Below, one piece after another: positions 1 through 8,746 of a stretch of 50,378 nt of DNA; position 1 is the first letter of the stretch, and the number at the start of each line of letters is the position of its first letter. Origin of the DNA: Clostridia bacterium. Its GTDB lineage: Bacteria > Bacillota_A > Clostridia > Oscillospirales > Acutalibacteraceae. A program made the position numbers and the translations under genes. The notes under the pieces are model-generated. The model was not told the origin of the DNA and did not search any database. It worked only from the letters and a program-made list of their open reading frames with translations. The stretch is taken from the NCBI GenBank assembly GCA_024699005.1, contig JAILQN010000058.1, positions 1 to 50,378 of the forward strand. Direction: 5' to 3'.

Positions 1-58
1 TGTTTACTTTCGCGAGTTCGTCACAGAATACGGCGAAACTGATCTGCTTGTTGTTCAT
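1..58 (-). mobile_element. IS5-family transposase, N-terminal fragment cut by window edge
   Basis: A minus-strand reading frame starts at ATG 58-56 and runs off the left edge, encoding 19 residues (MNNKQISFAVFCDELAKVN). I recognise this as resembling the first residues of IS5-family DDE transposases common in gut Clostridia; this is from memory of the family, not a search. A TATAAT-like box lies just upstream on the minus strand. The IS end should lie somewhere between 60 and about 160, inside or at the start of the neighbouring truncated surface-protein gene. Terminal repeats cannot be confirmed because the other end is outside the window. Confidence 0.6.
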
Positions 59-124
59 ATGTTTATTATACTACATTATCGCTGATAATACCAGCTTTAT
101 CACAAAAATAATAAAACCGTTTTT

Positions 125-1543
125 GTGCGGTGTTGCCTTAAGCAAAACTACAACACAACTAAGAGTGTTCCCGTTCCATCCCGCGACGGCTATACTTTTT
201 CCGGATGGAAGCGCACGAATATCTATGGTACCCTTTCATCCTTGACATCTGCGGCGACCTATACTTACGGAGCTGCAAACGGAGTAACCGACACCATCAC
301 CGCTCAGTGGGAATGCCTGCACAGCTGGAACGACGGCGAAGTCACGGCATCCCCGACTCTCACGTCAACGGGCACGATGACTTATACCTGCGCGGTCTGC
401 GGCGCGGCCCGCGAGGAGGATATCCCCAGACTTGAGCTGCCGGTAATAACGGAGCAGCCTGTGGTTGCTGCAGTCGGCATAGGTCAGAAGGCGTCTTTCC
501 ATGTCGCTGCGACCGGGGCCGATTCATATCAATGGCAGGCGTCGTCGGATGGCGGCAATACCTGGAATAATTCCGGTTCTTCCACAGCAAAGACCGCGAC
601 CCTGAGCGTAAACGCGACGACGGCGACCATGCGCGCCGTTTACAGATGCGCCGTCACTAACGCCAATGGTACGGTATACACTTATTCCGTGCGGATATTG
701 CCCGCGGACGCTGCTCCGGTCATCACGGCTCAGCCTGTTAACGTAAGAGCAATTGCCGGGGAGAAAGTGACGTTCTACATTGCTGCGGCGGGAGCCGATA
801 CTTATCAGTGGCAGGTGTCGTCGGATGCCGGAAAGACCTGGAAAAACTCCGGTTCCGCCAGCGCGGTGACAACGATCCTGCGTCTGAACGTGACAGCCGC
901 CACTTCAAAGGTGATCTACAGATGCGCGGTCACGAATGCCTGTGGGACGACTTATTCCGACAGCGTCAGGATCACCCGGACAGACATTTCTCCGACTATC
1001 ACAATTCAGCCGGTGAACGCTGAAACAAAAACCGGCGAAAAGGTCAGGTTCACTGTAACGGCGTCAAGAGCCGAAACTTATCAGTGGCAGGCGTCATCCG
1101 ACAACGGAAAGACCTGGAAGAACTCCGGAGCATCCGGCGCTGCAGGGGCGACTCTGAGCGTAAACGCGACAGCTGCCACTTCAAGGGCGCTTTACAGATG
1201 CGCGGTAACGAACGCCTGGGGGACGACCTATTCCGACAGCGTCAGGATCACTCTGACCGACGTTCCGCCGGTCATCACGGTACAGCCGAAGAATGCAAAC
1301 TCTGCGACCGGAGCAAAAGCCGTTTTCAAGGTCAGCTCGGTCGGAACGGATTCCTGGCAGTGGCAGGTGTCGGCCGACAACGGCAAGACCTGGAAAAACT
1401 CCGGCGCGTTAAGCGCAAAGACGCCGACTCTGAGCGTCAACGTGACGGCTGCAACTTCAAAAGTGGTTTACAGGTGTGCGCTCACCAATGAGAACGGAAC
1501 GACTTATACAAACAGCGTCAGAATAGTATTGACCGACGCCTGA
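125..1543 (+). pseudogene. 5'-truncated surface protein: InlB-type repeat plus four Ig-like repeats
   Basis: The frame opens only at a GTG (125) without a ribosome binding site, and its first codons probably come from IS DNA. From about residue 13 it becomes an InlB/Listeria-Bacteroides repeat (motif RDGYTFSGW), then a short H-W...CAVCG segment of a type frequent in ruminococcal surface proteins, then four tandem Ig-like domains of about 90 residues starting near residues 103, 198, 290 and 382. Each has a YQWQ or WQWQ core and a Y-R-C-A-V/L-T-N strand. There is no signal peptide and no anchor, so the intact protein must have begun upstream. The likely role was cell-surface adhesion or carbohydrate contact. 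The insertion at its left end is the simplest reason for the missing N-terminus. The gene ends in a good terminator. Confidence 0.7.
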
Positions 1544-1575
1544 CGGTGCGGAAGAAAAACGGTCTGAATAAAACG

Positions 1576-1610
1576 GAAGCTCATCTGCAGACGGTGAGCT
1601 TCTGTTTTTT
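1576..1610 (+). terminator. Rho-independent terminator of the Ig-repeat gene
   Basis: An 8-bp stem (GAAGCTCA with TGAGCTTC) is followed by a run of six T, about 30 bases after the stop codon of the Ig-repeat gene. Confidence 0.8.
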
Positions 1611-1628
1611 ATGTGGTTGTCTTTTAAT

Positions 1629-1670
1629 GAAAAATGCGGCCGCTTCCGTTACGGAGGCGGCGTATTTTTC
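1629..1670. terminator. Bidirectional terminator between convergent genes
   Basis: GC-rich hairpin (GCCGCTTCCG / CGGAGGCGGC arms) bounded by A-run and T-run on both sides. It would stop the minus-strand peptide gene at 1723 as well as residual plus-strand transcription. Confidence 0.75.
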
Positions 1671-1722
1671 ATGGATTTTTTTATTTCATTGTGCCCGTGC
1701 GGGCGGATGACGTTCAGTCGGA

Positions 1723-1908
1723 TCAAATCGATTTTTTGTTAAGCTGCAGTTTTTTCGCCTTGTTGCTGTTGGGGCAGCCGTAATAGCAGATCACTTCGCC
1801 GGGGCCGGGATGAACGTCGGGATCCGTGATCTCGGAGACGGGTTCGCGTCTGAAGAAAGCCACGATCCTTTTGAACCAGGATGCGATCATTGCGAAAAAG
1901 GAACTCAT
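1723..1908 (-). CDS. 61-residue peptide, possible substrate of the adjacent radical SAM enzyme
   Basis: A small gene with an excellent ribosome binding site (AAGGAGGT, 7 bases before ATG), 83 bases downstream of the radical SAM/JAMM gene on the same strand. Residues 1-21 form an amphipathic, aromatic-rich helix (FFAMIASWFKRIVAFFRR). Then come an acidic/proline stretch (about residues 23-37), a two-cysteine segment CYYGCPNSN and a lysine-rich tail. I do not recognise a named family. The layout (helical leader, short Cys-containing C-terminal part, neighbouring SPASM enzyme with protease domain) fits a ribosomally made, modified peptide precursor, but that is inference. It could also be a small membrane-associated protein of unrelated job. 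A weak hairpin with a T-run lies between it and the upstream gene, and a strong terminator follows. Confidence 0.7.
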   Translation of the reverse strand: MSSFFAMIASWFKRIVAFFRREPVSEITDPDVHPGPGEVICYYGCPNSNKAKKLQLNKKSI

Positions 1909-1991
1909 AAGATTACCTCCTTGAAAAAGTGTTGCGTAAAACGTAAAAAACGGAATAAGTCCGTCCGGAATGCCGTGTAAATATCAGGGCG

Positions 1992-3608
1992 TCAAAGCTC
2001 GGGGACGATCAGCCTTGCCTGACGGAGATCCCTGCCGTAATAGGCGCCGAGAGCTTCGCTCGCGGGGTGGGTCAGAACGCCGAAATACGTGCCGGATTTT
2101 TTCAGCATGGCGGCGTGTATCGCGTCGTCACCGGTGCTGTACTGCAGTTCGGGCTGCGTGGGGTGGCTGTGGATGAAGCCGAGGAATTTCATGGGGCGGC
2201 GGTTGTCGCATTCGCTGCCGGGCAAAGAGCGGTCGGAGCTTTTGTAATAGTTTTTGTTTATGATCTTCAGTTCAGATTCGACCGTGCGCATTATCTTATT
2301 TGTGAAAAGAGCGTTGTCCGCCGCCCGGTGACCGCCGTCGCACGGGATGACGTACCGCACCACGCCGGTCGACCCGATCGAAAAGCCGATAAGCGCCATC
2401 TGCTGCTCGAACATGGACTGGGGCTGACCGGAACCGAAATGGAAATACCGCTTTACGTCGCGGAACGCTTCCGGCTCGAAGATCAGAGCGTCGGCGTCGG
2501 GATCGTCGCCGGAGATCTCGCAGAACCGGATATCCGGGAACCTTGCGAAAAAGTCCCGTTCAAATGTCTTCGGATCCGGCGCTTCCAGATAGTCGCGGAA
2601 ACAGAAGTTGGGCTCGTTCCGGTTAAAATCCATGGTGTGAAGGGAATCGCCTGAGCAGACGTCTTTTTTTTCGCAGGTCCTGCATTTTTCGGGCAGCGGG
2701 CGGTTCCTAAAATATTTGAAACCATTTTTCCATCTTTCCGAGAAGCTGTCGGTCAGTATATTGCCCTGAATGAACTCTTTGCGGCGCGGAACGTTTGGAC
2801 AGACGAAAATATCGCCGTTCGCAAGGATCGAGGCGTTGTAAATGCCAGCAAAACATGTGAAACGCCTCTTCTCCACCAGGTCGCCCAGATAATGCGGACA
2901 GCCCCAGACGATCTTCGTGCCCCGCGGTCTGCGGTTCAGCGTGTTGACCAGCCCCGTGAAGTAAAGGATCTCCTCCCGGGTGAGCAGCAGGTCGGTATGC
3001 TCCTGCGCCCTGCCGATGGGATCCATAAAACTGACGCGGATCGAATCAAGACCGATGGGCTCCAGTATCCCGTAAAGCTCTTCGAACTCATACACGTTGC
3101 GGCGGTTCGCCGTGAACGTGACCTGCAGGTGATCCAGAAAGTCCGCCTGTTTAAGCATTTTAAGCGCCGAGATGATGCGGTCGAAACTGCCGGGCAGGTG
3201 CCGAAGGGATTCGTGGGTCTCCTTAAGACCGTCGATGCTGACGGTTATGGTCTTCATGCCGGCATCGCGCATCTTCCTGATCGTGCTTTCCGTGATCAGC
3301 GAGCCGTTGCTCACCATGCCCCATTCGAATCCCATGCGGGACGCTTCGGTCATAACCTCGTAAAGATCCGCCCGCATCGTCGGCTCGCCGCCTGTTATGT
3401 TCAGCATGGTGTAAGTGCCGATGTTGTCCGCGATATCGCGCAGCGCGGAGAGCAGCGTTTCCGCAGACAGCGGCTCTTCGCTGTGGATATCGCACCTGCT
3501 GCCGCACTGGTCGCAGGCGGCATTGCACTTCTGCGTGATCTCGATCAGCAGGGAATAAAGCGGATATTTATCTTGCATAACACATAGCACCGTTTGATAT
3601 ATCAACAT
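1992..3608 (-). CDS. Radical SAM/SPASM protein fused to a C-terminal JAMM (MPN/JAB) metalloprotease domain
   Basis: A 538-residue two-enzyme fusion. Residues 15-250 are a radical SAM domain: cluster motif C28-x3-C32-x2-C35 and GGEP at 72-75. A SPASM domain follows (about 260-345) with auxiliary-cluster cysteines including C-x2-C-x5-C and a CSGDSLHT motif. The last 140 residues are a JAMM domain: a likely catalytic Glu near 401 and the zinc motif H480-S-H482-P...S491-x2-D494. SPASM enzymes usually modify peptides or proteins, and JAMM domains cleave isopeptide or peptide bonds, so one protein may modify and trim a substrate. The best local candidate is the 61-residue peptide downstream. The start at 3608 is chosen for AGGA 8 bases upstream; a later ATG (residue 11) has no good site. 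The substrate is unknown. Confidence 0.85.
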   Translation of the reverse strand: MLIYQTVLCVMQDKYPLYSLLIEITQKCNAACDQCGSRCDIHSEEPLSAETLLSALRDIADNIGTYTMLNITGGEPTMRADLYEVMTEASRMGFEWGMVSNGSLITESTIRKMRDAGMKTITVSIDGLKETHESLRHLPGSFDRIISALKMLKQADFLDHLQVTFTANRRNVYEFEELYGILEPIGLDSIRVSFMDPIGRAQEHTDLLLTREEILYFTGLVNTLNRRPRGTKIVWGCPHYLGDLVEKRRFTCFAGIYNASILANGDIFVCPNVPRRKEFIQGNILTDSFSERWKNGFKYFRNRPLPEKCRTCEKKDVCSGDSLHTMDFNRNEPNFCFRDYLEAPDPKTFERDFFARFPDIRFCEISGDDPDADALIFEPEAFRDVKRYFHFGSGQPQSMFEQQMALIGFSIGSTGVVRYVIPCDGGHRAADNALFTNKIMRTVESELKIINKNYYKSSDRSLPGSECDNRRPMKFLGFIHSHPTQPELQYSTGDDAIHAAMLKKSGTYFGVLTHPASEALGAYYGRDLRQARLIVPEL

Positions 3609-3624
3609 AAAACATTTCCTGTGT

Positions 3625-3655
3625 ATTATATATCATAAAAACGGTGCATTGTCAA
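3625..3655 (-). promoter_or_regulatory. Promoter of the radical SAM/JAMM gene
   Basis: On the minus strand TTGACA (plus 3650-3655) is followed after 17 bases by TATATA (3627-3632), overlapping a TATAAT (3625-3630). It sits just before the ribosome binding site of the radical SAM gene. The start region also contains the palindrome TTGATATATCAA. Confidence 0.7.
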
Positions 3656-3806
3656 CATCGGCAGGGCCGGAAAAGCCGGTCTCCGCGGTACAGTTCGTAT
3701 CAGTATGAGTGTCGGTTTTTGTGCGCAGGGGACCGATGTATTCTGACTTTTTTGATTACGCCGCGCCTGACTCAACGGGTTGTCGATCGCAAAAACCGGT
3801 CAAGGA

Positions 3807-4187
3807 TCAGTTGTCGTCGTCGAACAACTCGTTTTCGACCGCCCAGGCGTCGATCTCGGCATCCTGTCTGCGTTTTCTTTCGGCCCTGAGCCGTTTGCGT
3901 TCCCGACGGTCAGTCTTCTTCTGCGCTGCGGTATCGCTGCGCTGAACGCATCCGGCCGGGCTGCCGGCGGCTTTTGAGATTATCAGAGGCGTCAGGCTGA
4001 CGGGCTGCGGGGCTTCGGCCCCGGAGCAGATCTGTATCCCGACGATCTGTCCGATCGCCTGTTTTCCGGCCCCTCCCGCGGGCACGACGACAAAATCTCC
4101 GGCACGGAAGGTATTGCCGGCGGCGCGATAATAACCCCTGCCCCCGTTCGGGAACCGGACCAGACAGAAAATGTGTTTGCCGAACAT
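3807..4187 (-). CDS. Unrecognised 126-residue protein with small beta-type N-terminal domain and basic tail
   Basis: The N-terminal 50 residues (VRFPNGGRGYYRA..., GDFVVVP, IGQIVGIQ) look like a compact beta-strand domain of the kind found in small Firmicute proteins with a Y-Y-R...G-D-x-V-x-V-P pattern. The middle is proline/serine rich, and residues 88-110 are strongly basic (RRERKRLRAERKRR), followed by an acidic end (ELFDDDN). No signal peptide or membrane segment is seen, so it is probably cytoplasmic; the basic helix could contact nucleic acid. AAGG lies 9 bases before the ATG. It faces the same way as the radical SAM gene but is separated by about 200 bases holding that gene's own promoter. 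Function unknown. Confidence 0.6.
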   Translation of the reverse strand: MFGKHIFCLVRFPNGGRGYYRAAGNTFRAGDFVVVPAGGAGKQAIGQIVGIQICSGAEAPQPVSLTPLIISKAAGSPAGCVQRSDTAAQKKTDRRERKRLRAERKRRQDAEIDAWAVENELFDDDN

Positions 4188-4289
4188 GCTGCAGCCTTCT
4201 TTTGTTTTGAGGATATTATTACGATATCAGTATAGCGTGGAAAACTTATAAAATCAACGGCCATAAAAAATAAAAGGATTAACAAAATA

Positions 4290-4318
4290 TTGACATGACA
4301 GTAAACTTGTATTAAAGT
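4290..4318 (+). promoter_or_regulatory. Promoter upstream of the first zinc-ribbon membrane protein
   Basis: TTGACA at 4290-4295, 17-base spacer, TAAAGT at 4313-4318, about 70 bases before the start codon at 4387. The region 4188-4386 between the divergent genes shows nothing else clear. Confidence 0.6.
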
Positions 4319-4386
4319 AGTCATAACGGGCGTATTGATCTCTCCGGAGGGGTCTGGCTTGAATCATTTTTTCAGGAGGCAGATAT

Positions 4387-5385
4387 ATGAGATGCAATCA
4401 TTGCAATGCTGAATTACCGGATAATACAGTGGGCATCTGTCCTTACTGCGGCTCCGTGATCGGCAGCGTTTCCGCGGGCGGAGCACAGTCCTTCCGTCAG
4501 CCTGCGGGCGGTATGAACGGAACGTACGGGGCACAGGCACCGGGTCAGACGCCTGTTTCGCAGCAGCAGGCGGGCGGTATGAACGGAATGTACGGGACAC
4601 AGGCTCCGGGTCAGACGTCTGTTCCGCAGCAGCCTGCGGGCGGTATGAACGGAATGTACGGGACGCAGGCACCGGGTCAGATACCTGTTCCGCAGCAGCA
4701 GGCGTCGGATGTGCAGCAAACGAAAAAGCGCAGCGGAGGACGGTCTTTCGGCTCATTAATCATCCGTTATATCGTCGGTTTTGTTCTCGTCGCGCTGGTT
4801 GCCGCGGGATTGGGTATTTTTCATCAGCACTCGTCGTTCCTTTCCAAAGGAAAGACGATCAATCTGGACGAGAAACTGGCTTCGGGTGAAGGTTATCCGA
4901 TGAACGAATTCGTTCACGTTGACGCGGCGTTCATTCTGGACCAGTTTGCCGAATTGGACAGTACGCTCAACTACATATCGACAGGAAAGGACACCTATTA
5001 TGTCATCGTGCTGAAGAACAATGACCTGATCGCCGTCAAAGCCGCTTCCAAGGATCATATCGCTCTTCTGGATCAGGGAGCGAAGGATACTCTCAGTTAT
5101 CTGAACGACACACTGGAATACTTTGAAGATATCCCGATCGAGGGAAAACTGATCGAATTTGACAATTACGAGATAAAGGGTTTTTTTGACGAATATATTC
5201 AGGATTCCGGACTTGCCGGCAGTGGCAGTAATTTGACGCCGCGGCATTACGTAATAGATATGACTGCCGTGCGGGGCATCAACGTATTGCTTTATATCGT
5301 TGCGCCGCTGGCTGCCGTTGCCATTCTGATCATCGTTATAATAAAGAAAAGAAAAGCCGCTGCAGAACAAACGGTCACGGGTTGA
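4387..5385 (+). CDS. Zinc-ribbon protein with PQG-rich tandem repeats and two membrane segments
   Basis: 332 residues with AGGAGG 6-7 bases before the ATG. Residues 3-21 are a zinc ribbon (C-x2-C ... C-x2-C). Residues 38-103 are three copies of a 22-residue glycine/proline/glutamine repeat (core GGMNGMYGTQAPGQ). A membrane segment follows a basic patch at about 120-143, then about 150 residues that should lie outside the cell, and a second membrane segment near the C-terminus (about 298-320) ending in a lysine-rich tail. The outside region matches no family I know. It opens a plus-strand group of zinc-ribbon membrane proteins; the ribbon and repeat region would be cytoplasmic. Function unknown, perhaps envelope sensing or scaffolding by analogy with its neighbours. 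Confidence 0.8.
   Translation: MRCNHCNAELPDNTVGICPYCGSVIGSVSAGGAQSFRQPAGGMNGTYGAQAPGQTPVSQQQAGGMNGMYGTQAPGQTSVPQQPAGGMNGMYGTQAPGQIPVPQQQASDVQQTKKRSGGRSFGSLIIRYIVGFVLVALVAAGLGIFHQHSSFLSKGKTINLDEKLASGEGYPMNEFVHVDAAFILDQFAELDSTLNYISTGKDTYYVIVLKNNDLIAVKAASKDHIALLDQGAKDTLSYLNDTLEYFEDIPIEGKLIEFDNYEIKGFFDEYIQDSGLAGSGSNLTPRHYVIDMTAVRGINVLLYIVAPLAAVAILIIVIIKKRKAAAEQTVTG
4498..4695 (+). repeat. Three tandem 66-bp coding repeats
   Basis: Near-identical in-frame copies starting at 4498, 4564 and 4630 encode the 22-residue GGMNG...APGQ unit. The strong nucleotide identity suggests recent slippage or recombination and likely copy-number variation between strains. Confidence 0.85.
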
Positions 5386-5468
5386 TACAACGCGAAACCG
5401 GATAAGCCCCGGAGTGGTTTCTTGCCGATATATTGCCTGTTTTTGCAAAATAAATACTATATTTAGTG

Positions 5469-5497
5469 TTGACAATATATAGCAAATATGCTATTTT
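5469..5497 (+). promoter_or_regulatory. Putative promoter in the 5386-5879 gap
   Basis: TTGACA (5469-5474), 17 bases, TATTTT (5492-5497). It precedes a zinc-ribbon remnant and may also drive the 5880 gene. The rest of this 490-base gap shows no other convincing gene. Confidence 0.5.
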
Positions 5498-5662
5498 AAT
5501 CAGCAGGAAAGTTGATTGTATATTTGACTTTTACAAAAAACGTTGAATGCACCGGCGCATACGAACACATAGGCGCTGACTCCCGTAAAAATGCGGATTT
5601 AAAGAACAACAGCATTAATCCTCCCGTTCAGCCCCGGCAGCCCCCGATGAAAAATATGCCGT

Positions 5663-5758
5663 ATGAAAACCTGGAAACCATGTACGATCTGCGGGGCACA
5701 GGTACCTGTTGACCGGACATTCTGCGCGGGATGCGGCAGCAAATCCGATCCGCAGTGA
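5663..5758 (+). pseudogene. Remnant or micro zinc-ribbon ORF (31 residues)
   Basis: An ATG frame encodes a complete four-cysteine ribbon (CTICG ... FCAGCG) and stops 9 residues later. A stop lies in frame shortly upstream of the ATG and there is no good ribosome binding site. The bases just before it, read in another frame, give a proline/glutamine-rich stretch like the linker of neighbouring ribbon proteins. This suggests a decayed member of the local zinc-ribbon family. A genuine microprotein cannot be excluded. Confidence 0.4.
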
Positions 5759-5879
5759 TTGACGTCATTATCCGGAACGACAGATGATAAACAGTAAACG
5801 GATGCTTCATGCTCGGACGGCAGGTCGGCCTGTAACAGCATGAAACACCCGTTTTAATATTTTTTTTGAAGGAATAAGA

Positions 5880-7355
5880 ATGTCAATGTATTGCGTCAGA
5901 TGCGGCTCCAGACTGGATGATATAACCGGGTTATGTCCCAACGGATGCAATAATCCGGATCAAACCGGAAAAGCAATAATAATACAGCCCCATGAGACGC
6001 CGTATATGGGCGGCCCGGGCTTTGAATCGGAGAAGAGCGCAAAAACCGGTTTTATGGTTGCCCTTGTCATAATCGGGATAATTTTATCGGGGCTGATTTG
6101 TTTGTTCGTTCTTTCATATTTTGATATCGTTGAGGTCCCCGTTATCTCCGATGCGGTCGAGCGGATATTCAGCAGCGGCCGGTCAGAGGATGAAGATGAC
6201 GTCACTGCCGCAGATCACTTCCGTTCGCGGGAACAAAAAAAGGAAATGGCTTCATTTGAAACGGCAACTGCTTTCGCGGAACAGATCTCCATTCCGGAAG
6301 GATTTTATTCGTTTACCGGTGTTCTTACTGCCGAAACTTACAGCGCAGGCGACAATCGGGAAAAAGTTGCTTACGTACTGCTGCCGGATACGTATACGGC
6401 AGACGACATGGCCCCGGATTCTGCGTATGATGCCGTTTACTTGGAAGTGTTCAGGATCGGCAGGATAGAGCTCCTGGGAGATGACTTTTCGAAGTACGTG
6501 CAGAAGCATATCACGGTGCACGGCTACGTGTCCTATGCTTCGGAGAGTAATCACAGAGAAACCTTTATTCTGACGAACTGTACGGTCGAGATCACACTTT
6601 ACGACGAGCGATACAATAAGGGAAACGAGGAACCCACAACTTTCTCCGCCGCGGATACGAGACAGGTTACGGTACATTTAGATGATCCCGATGAGCGGCT
6701 CAACATCCGCAGCGGTCCGGGATTTGAATATGACGTGACAGATACGGTGGACAACGGGACTTCCATGACGCTTTATTCTTCACAGAACGGATGGTCGTAC
6801 GTTGAATACGGCGGAAAAAAGGGCTGGTGCAACAGTTCCGCCGCCGGTTTTGCCGCTGCTCAGGGCACGAACGGAAGGCAGATCATTCCCATCTCCGAGG
6901 TCTCCTGCTCAAGCGATCAGGGCAGCGGTGAATATAACAGAAAATTCACGCCGGAGATGGCAATTGACGGGGACCATAATACCTGCTGGATGGCAGCGGG
7001 CGACGTGGGCGGAAGCGGAAACTGGATACAATTTGATTTCGGTCGCGAGCAGACGGTTTCCGGGATCGAATTCCTGAACGGCAATTGCTGGGACGGTTAT
7101 TACAACGGGTCTCAGGTGGCAAGCAATCTCTATCGGATCAACGGCAGGATCAAACAGTTCACGCTCTCTTTCAGCGACGGCACGACGATATCATACACTG
7201 CCGATGACGTTTACGAAACGGATTTCCGGTCGAACGTTTTCGTTTTCGATCAGCCTGTGACCACTTCGTATATCCGTCTTTACGTGGATTCCGGCTATCC
7301 CGGCGACAAATGGGATACAGTTGTATGTCTTGCCGAATTTGCCGCGTTTCAATAA
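5880..7355 (+). CDS. Zinc-ribbon membrane protein with SH3 and NADase-type glycan-binding domains
   Basis: 491 residues; GAAGGA precedes the ATG. The N-terminal ribbon (C5, C8, C19, C23) is followed by a short linker, one membrane helix (about 57-79) and a juxtamembrane motif (SYFDIVEVPVISDAVERI) shared with two neighbours. Outside the membrane come a region of about 130 residues of unknown fold, a bacterial SH3 domain (about 258-320; LNIRSGPG, GWSYVEYGGKKGWC) and a C-terminal discoidin-like domain (about 335-491) of the NADase-type glycan-binding kind (AIDGDHNTCWM, WIQFDFG). This architecture points to a sensor or anchor that reads the cell wall or glycans outside and signals or scaffolds through the ribbon inside. 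The serine hydrolase gene starts 4 bases after its stop. Domain calls are firm; the biological role is inference. Confidence 0.85.
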   Translation: MSMYCVRCGSRLDDITGLCPNGCNNPDQTGKAIIIQPHETPYMGGPGFESEKSAKTGFMVALVIIGIILSGLICLFVLSYFDIVEVPVISDAVERIFSSGRSEDEDDVTAADHFRSREQKKEMASFETATAFAEQISIPEGFYSFTGVLTAETYSAGDNREKVAYVLLPDTYTADDMAPDSAYDAVYLEVFRIGRIELLGDDFSKYVQKHITVHGYVSYASESNHRETFILTNCTVEITLYDERYNKGNEEPTTFSAADTRQVTVHLDDPDERLNIRSGPGFEYDVTDTVDNGTSMTLYSSQNGWSYVEYGGKKGWCNSSAAGFAAAQGTNGRQIIPISEVSCSSDQGSGEYNRKFTPEMAIDGDHNTCWMAAGDVGGSGNWIQFDFGREQTVSGIEFLNGNCWDGYYNGSQVASNLYRINGRIKQFTLSFSDGTTISYTADDVYETDFRSNVFVFDQPVTTSYIRLYVDSGYPGDKWDTVVCLAEFAAFQ

Positions 7356-7358
7356 GGA

Positions 7359-8681
7359 ATGAAACGATACGTCCGGTTTCTGAGCTGTATTGTTATTTTA
7401 TGCCTTGTGTCCGGATGCTCCGTCGGGAACACCGGTACGGGTGAATACTTTTCGGAAACCGCCACGGATTGCCCGGCAATACAGGAGATATCGTCGGCTC
7501 CGGACATATCCGGTAAAAAACCGGATTTTTTAAAAAAACCGGAACGGGATCCCGTGCCCCCGGAAAAGCCGCGGACCGGCGACGCTCCTGCCGTTATATC
7601 CGGCGTTGCGCCGGATACGGCTGCTCTTCTGGATGAAACAGCGGAAAAATACGGCTGCGCGGGCGTGCAGCTGGCTGTGATCAAAGACGGCGCGGTACGT
7701 TATCATTATGAGTACGGATTCGCAGACAAAGGGCGGAACAGTGTTCTGAAGCAGGAAACAAAATACCGCTGCGCGTCGCTTTCGAAGCCGGTCGTCGCGA
7801 TGGTCGCGGCGGCGGCAGCGGATGCGACGGATTTCGATATCGATACCGATATCTCGTCTTTTATGGGTTATCCGGTCCGCAATCCGCGTTATCCGGACGT
7901 TCCCATCACTCCGCGCATGCTGATGACGCATACGTCCTCCGTTATAGACAGCGCGTCTTTTCTGGAATCAAGAAATTCCTTCTCCTCCGTTCCTTTGAAA
8001 CAGCTGCTTGAAAACGGCTCTTCTTATTCATATTCCGCACCGGGAGAGGCTTACGTTTACAGCAATTTCGGAATGGCTGTCCTGGCTGCCGCGCTGGAGC
8101 TCTTTACGGGAGAGCATTTTGAGACCCTGGCGCAAAAGTATCTGTTCGGAAAGCTTGATCTGGAATGCGGATACCTCGCAAAGGATATCGGAGATCCTGC
8201 CCTGATCGGGACTCTGTATTATCCTGACGGTTCAGTCGGATACAGCGTGTCGCGGCAGCTGGACGAGCGTCACAGTGAAGCGATCGGGCAGACCCATCAT
8301 CTGTATCAGGGGAATCTGACCATCAGCGCGGCAGACTATGCAAAGTTTATCTGCGTTCTGCTGAACGACGGGAAAGCGGGCGGCAGAACGATCATATCCG
8401 GTGCCGGCGTGAAAGAGATGCTGAAACCGCAGAAAGTTTCCGCCGGTCATGACTGCGCTTTATGTTTTGATATGCTTGAAACGGTGATTCCCGGAAAAAC
8501 GCTGTATTGCCACACCGGCAGCAATTTCGGAATGTTTTGCGCTTTTGCTTTTGACAAAGATACACGAAACGGCGCGGTAGTGTTCACCAGCGGCGCGGAT
8601 GCCGCAACGGACGGCAGCGGGCTGTATAACGTTTGCGCGGATATGATAAAGACCTGCTTTGACAGGATTCTGTATAACTGA
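7359..8681 (+). CDS. Lipoprotein serine hydrolase, beta-lactamase/PBP-like (class C fold)
   Basis: 440 residues. Signal peptide with lipobox LVSGC, lipidated Cys at 20. After a proline-rich linker (about 50-75) comes a beta-lactamase family domain with the active-site S140-L-S-K143, the Y234-S-N236 motif and a late HTG triad replacing KTG. Such proteins act as D-alanyl-D-alanine carboxypeptidases, esterases or related hydrolases; true beta-lactamase activity is unlikely from sequence alone. It would sit on the outer face of the membrane. The ATG follows the previous stop by only 3 bases with AAGGA directly before it, so translation is probably coupled to the glycan-binding zinc-ribbon protein. 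Together with the TPM, SH3 and peptidoglycan-binding neighbours it supports a cell-wall function for the cluster. Confidence 0.85.
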   Translation: MKRYVRFLSCIVILCLVSGCSVGNTGTGEYFSETATDCPAIQEISSAPDISGKKPDFLKKPERDPVPPEKPRTGDAPAVISGVAPDTAALLDETAEKYGCAGVQLAVIKDGAVRYHYEYGFADKGRNSVLKQETKYRCASLSKPVVAMVAAAAADATDFDIDTDISSFMGYPVRNPRYPDVPITPRMLMTHTSSVIDSASFLESRNSFSSVPLKQLLENGSSYSYSAPGEAYVYSNFGMAVLAAALELFTGEHFETLAQKYLFGKLDLECGYLAKDIGDPALIGTLYYPDGSVGYSVSRQLDERHSEAIGQTHHLYQGNLTISAADYAKFICVLLNDGKAGGRTIISGAGVKEMLKPQKVSAGHDCALCFDMLETVIPGKTLYCHTGSNFGMFCAFAFDKDTRNGAVVFTSGADAATDGSGLYNVCADMIKTCFDRILYN

Positions 8682-8746
8682 CGCAAGTCGGTCGGTATGG
8701 CGGTATGACATGCTGATTTTCAGACAGCGCCATCGGGGGGTACGGT

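Noticed and set aside
1576..1670. Possible CRISPR or riboswitch from two hairpins in a row
   Set aside because: Each is a simple terminator with its own T-run; no repeat-spacer pattern or aptamer motif.
1723..1908. AgrD-type autoinducer peptide
   Set aside because: The helical front and Cys recall AgrD, but there is no AgrB protease nearby and the tail is basic rather than acidic.
7359..8681. Beta-lactamase resistance gene
   Set aside because: It has the class C/PBP fold motifs but HTG in place of KTG and a lipoprotein layout typical of general serine hydrolases; resistance cannot be claimed.
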